Shown: positions 61,668 through 64,000 of the stretch, piece after piece | How positions within the stretch are numbered: the first letter of the stretch is position 1 | Layout: each line of letters begins with the position of its first letter | Translations under genes and position numbers: made by a program | From: Thalassobaculum_A sp040219215 | GTDB lineage: Bacteria > Pseudomonadota > Alphaproteobacteria > Thalassobaculales > Thalassobaculaceae | NCBI RefSeq assembly: GCF_040219215.1 | Contig: NZ_JAVJSX010000019.1 | Location: 124,001 to 188,000, forward strand | Reading direction: 5' to 3' | DNA length: 64,000 nucleotides | The notes under the pieces: generated by a model | Database searches by the model: none | Seen by the model: the letters and a program-made list of their open reading frames with translations, nothing else | What the model was told of the DNA's origin: nothing

Positions 61668-63887
61668 GTGAATGGCCTTGGAATAGGCAGGTACGTCCTC
61701 GGCTGGCAGCTGGTGGGACTGGCGGGTTTCCTGCTGCTCCCCTGGTATGCGGTCGAGGACGGATTCTGGGGATTCGGCTGGCTGTTCGACGGCTATCCGT
61801 TCGACCCGGACTATGCGCCGGCGATCGTACTGCTGCTGCAGGGAGCCAAGCCCTGGCTGTGGCCGATCGCCGGGTTCCTGCTGTTGCCGGCGCTGGCGCT
61901 GGGCCGGCCCAGCACCGAACGCTTCACGCAGAACGTACTGCTGCTGGTCGGCGGGCTGGGTGTCGCCTACATCCTCGCCCAGGGCTTCACGGTCGGGCTG
62001 CGCGGCTGGAACGCCGGGTTCCTGGAGGCGTGGTACGGTCCGCTCGGTGACCGGCAGTTCGGCATGGGCTACGGCGCCCTGCTGGCCGGAACCGGCCTGT
62101 TCTTCCTGTTCACCCTCGGCTGCGCCGCCCGCGGCGCGGTGAACGGCGACGGCTTCGTGGTCGGGTCGATCGGCCTGATCGTCATGGTCGTCGCCCTTTT
62201 CATATTCTTCCCGGTCGCCCGCATCCTGATCAGCGCGCTGCAGACCAACGAGGGGCTGTTCTCGGTTGCCGCGCTCCTCGACAAGCTGCTGACCGGCAAG
62301 ATCTGGGGTCTGGACTGCGTCTACAGCCACCGGGCGTGTGGCGTCGCCTGGAACTCGCTGGCGCTGGCCATCGCGGTCGGCGCCGGAACCACTCTGCTGG
62401 GGCTGGCCTTCGCCCTGGTGGTGACGCGCACCCGGTTCCCGGCCAAGCGGTTGTTCCGCGGCCTGACCGTGCTGCCGATCATCACTCCGCCCTTCGTCAT
62501 CGGCCTTGCCCTGATCCTGCTGTTCGGCCAGTCGGGCGCGATCACCCAGTTTCTGGAAGCCGCGTTCGGCATACCGGCCAGCCGCTGGCTGTACGGGTTC
62601 AGCGGGGTCTGGCTCGCCCAGATGCTGGCGTTCACGCCGATCGCGTTCCTGGTGCTGATCGGCGTGGTCGAGGGGGTCAGCCCGTCGGTCGAGGAGGCTG
62701 CCCAAACCCTGCGGGCCGACGCCTGGACGACCCTGCGCACCGTGTCGCTGCCGCTGATGCGGCCGGGCCTCGCCAACGCCTTCCTGCTCGGGTTCATCGA
62801 GAGCATGGCCGATTTCGGCAACCCGATGGTGCTGGGCGGCAATTTCAACGTGCTGTCGACCGAGATCTTCTTCGCCATCGTCGGCGCGCAGTACGACCAG
62901 GGCCGCGCCTCGGTGCTTGCCCTCGTGCTGCTGTTCTTCACCCTGCTGGCGTTCTACGCGCAGCGCCGCTGGCTCGGCCGCAAGTCCTACACCTCGGTCA
63001 CCGGCAAGGGCGATGCCGGGATCGCGGTGCCCCTTCCCGGCCGGTTCGCCGCGGTGATCTTCGGAGTGACCATCCCGTGGGCGGTGATGACCGCGGTGAT
63101 CTACACCACCATCCTGTTCGGCGGCTTCGTGAACCTCTGGGGCCTCGACCATACCCTGACCCTGCGCCACTACATCGACGCGTTCGGGATTACGGTCGGC
63201 GACCACGGGCTGGTGTGGAGCGGCGGGGCCTGGAACTCGTTCTTCACGACCATCGCGATCTCGGCGATCTCGGCGCCGCTGACCGCCGCCATCGGCCTGC
63301 TGACCGCCTATCTGCTGGTGCGCCAGCGCTTCCTCGGCAAGCAGGCGTTCGAGTTCGGAACCATGCTGAGCTTCGCCATCCCCGGCACAGTGATCGGCGT
63401 CAGCTACGTGCTGGCGTTCAACGTACCGCCGCTGGAGCTGACCGGCACCGGGATCATCCTGGTGATCTCGTTCGTGTTCAGGAACATGCCGGTCGGGGTG
63501 CGGGCCGGCATCGCCTCGATGAGCCAGCTCGACTCCAGCCTGGACGAAGCGTCGCTGACCCTGGGTGCCAGCAGTTGGCAGACCATCCGACGGGTCGTGC
63601 TGCCGCTGATGCGTCCGGCCATCCTGGCGGCGCTGGTCTACAGCTTCGTGCGGGCGATGACCGCGATCAGCGCCGTGATCTTCCTGGTCAGCGCCGAGTA
63701 CGACATGGCAACCGCCTACATCCTCGGCCGGGTTGAGAACAATGACTACGGCCTGTCGATCGCCTATTCCTCGGTGCTGATCGTCATCATGTTCGCGGCC
63801 ATCCTGCTCCTGCAGCTGCTGGTCGGCGAACGCCGCCTCGGCCGCCGCAGCGCCGCCAAACTGGAAATCGGAGGACAACCCGCATGA
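61668..63887 (+). CDS. Fused dual-domain ABC permease, AfuB/FbpB-like
   Basis: 739 residues from GTG 61668. Twelve or more TM segments with two EAA loops: EEAAQTLRADAWTTLRTVSLPLMRPGL and DEASLTLGASSWQTIRRVVLPLMRPAIL. Thus two permease modules in one chain, as in FbpB-type iron transporters. N-terminal 190 residues add extra TM helices. Confidence 0.87.
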   Translation: MNGLGIGRYVLGWQLVGLAGFLLLPWYAVEDGFWGFGWLFDGYPFDPDYAPAIVLLLQGAKPWLWPIAGFLLLPALALGRPSTERFTQNVLLLVGGLGVAYILAQGFTVGLRGWNAGFLEAWYGPLGDRQFGMGYGALLAGTGLFFLFTLGCAARGAVNGDGFVVGSIGLIVMVVALFIFFPVARILISALQTNEGLFSVAALLDKLLTGKIWGLDCVYSHRACGVAWNSLALAIAVGAGTTLLGLAFALVVTRTRFPAKRLFRGLTVLPIITPPFVIGLALILLFGQSGAITQFLEAAFGIPASRWLYGFSGVWLAQMLAFTPIAFLVLIGVVEGVSPSVEEAAQTLRADAWTTLRTVSLPLMRPGLANAFLLGFIESMADFGNPMVLGGNFNVLSTEIFFAIVGAQYDQGRASVLALVLLFFTLLAFYAQRRWLGRKSYTSVTGKGDAGIAVPLPGRFAAVIFGVTIPWAVMTAVIYTTILFGGFVNLWGLDHTLTLRHYIDAFGITVGDHGLVWSGGAWNSFFTTIAISAISAPLTAAIGLLTAYLLVRQRFLGKQAFEFGTMLSFAIPGTVIGVSYVLAFNVPPLELTGTGIILVISFVFRNMPVGVRAGIASMSQLDSSLDEASLTLGASSWQTIRRVVLPLMRPAILAALVYSFVRAMTAISAVIFLVSAEYDMATAYILGRVENNDYGLSIAYSSVLIVIMFAAILLLQLLVGERRLGRRSAAKLEIGGQPA

Positions 63888-64000
63888 CGGTCTCGTTCGG
63901 CGGCCGCGCCAGCTCCGTCCGGTTCGAAGGCGTGACCAAGGCATTCGGCGAGGTGGTGGCGGTCAACGCCATCTCCTTTTTGGTCGAGGCCGGCTCCCTG
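63884..64000 (+). CDS. ABC transporter ATP-binding protein (partial, right edge)
   Basis: Starts at 63884, overlapping the permease stop by 4 nt, with GGAGGA upstream. Only 39 codons are present: FEGVTKAFGEVVAVNAISFLVEAGSL, the N-terminal beta-sheet of an ABC ATPase. It completes the SBP-permease-ATPase order of the transporter. Confidence 0.85.
   Translation, partial: MTVSFGGRASSVRFEGVTKAFGEVVAVNAISFLVEAGSL

Noticed and set aside
61650..63944. Long minus-strand frame opposite the fused permease
   Set aside because: His/Gln/Asp-rich antisense translation of TM-rich codons, with no independent evidence of a gene.
1..64000. CRISPR array, prophage, IS element or tRNA
   Set aside because: No regularly spaced repeats, no integrase or transposase motif and no cloverleaf-like segment seen in the gaps; a tool search could still find a tRNA I missed.

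Overview
The window is dense, GC-rich bacterial chromosome with short intergenic gaps. Many adjacent genes overlap by 4 nt (ATGA or GTGA), which points to translationally coupled operons. A C4-pathway 5-aminolevulinate synthase (39371-40636), glucan genes of the opgH/opgC type, a PAS-like unknown and the codon bias fit an alphaproteobacterium, probably Rhodospirillales-like. The species cannot be named from the sequence. No rRNA, tRNA, CRISPR array, transposase or integrase was seen.

Layout. 1-8.7 kb is housekeeping and accessory metabolism: a partial arylsulfotransferase-like gene, an iron alcohol dehydrogenase, a fatty-acid desaturase, a racemase, a PKHD dioxygenase, an acyltransferase, RidA and a NUDIX hydrolase. 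A probable small RNA with an anti-Shine-Dalgarno CU-rich linker lies at 3225-3307. 8.9-13.7 kb holds two convergent coupled operons: MDR dehydrogenase, PTPS-like protein, glycosyltransferase and methyltransferase on +, creatininase-family and RibD-C-like reductase on -. Together they look like an unnamed pathway to a glycosylated pterin or pyrimidine compound. 13.8-18.0 kb is a periplasmic-glucan locus (opgH, divergent opgC plus a coupled exported esterase). 19-21.5 kb carries a proline-racemase-family enzyme and a two-gene DUF305/glutaredoxin-MauE unit behind a perfect CueR-like dyad.

22.6-24.0 kb is a lower-GC islet with a SLATT-like 2TM protein and a coupled unknown partner, bounded by two copies of a 13-nt sequence. 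24.1-28.4 kb has a CxxCxxCC protein, a coupled ornithine-cyclodeaminase-family/ammonia-lyase-family pair in which the lyase lacks the MIO tripeptide, a peroxiredoxin-like protein and an AraC regulator. 28.6-33.8 kb is a complete peptide-type ABC transporter with a fused ATPase, followed by a cyclase-like orphan and an acetamidase. 34-45 kb mixes hypothetical genes, an Lrp regulator, hemA, an Hpt protein, a PhyH dioxygenase and an M20/ureohydrolase operon. 45.7-51.2 kb is a cell-surface glycosylation block (GT2, YfhO and GtrA on -; a ChbG/HpnK deacetylase and a sterol-desaturase-family enzyme on +).

51.3-58.8 kb has an AAA ATPase, an MBL/beta-CASP nuclease, a cupin, an HxlR/GST divergon, nitronate monooxygenase and a chemoreceptor. 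The window ends with an IMPase/SDR operon divergent from an AfuABC-type ABC transporter that runs off the right edge.

All functional calls are from reading motifs by eye. No database search or structure prediction was run.
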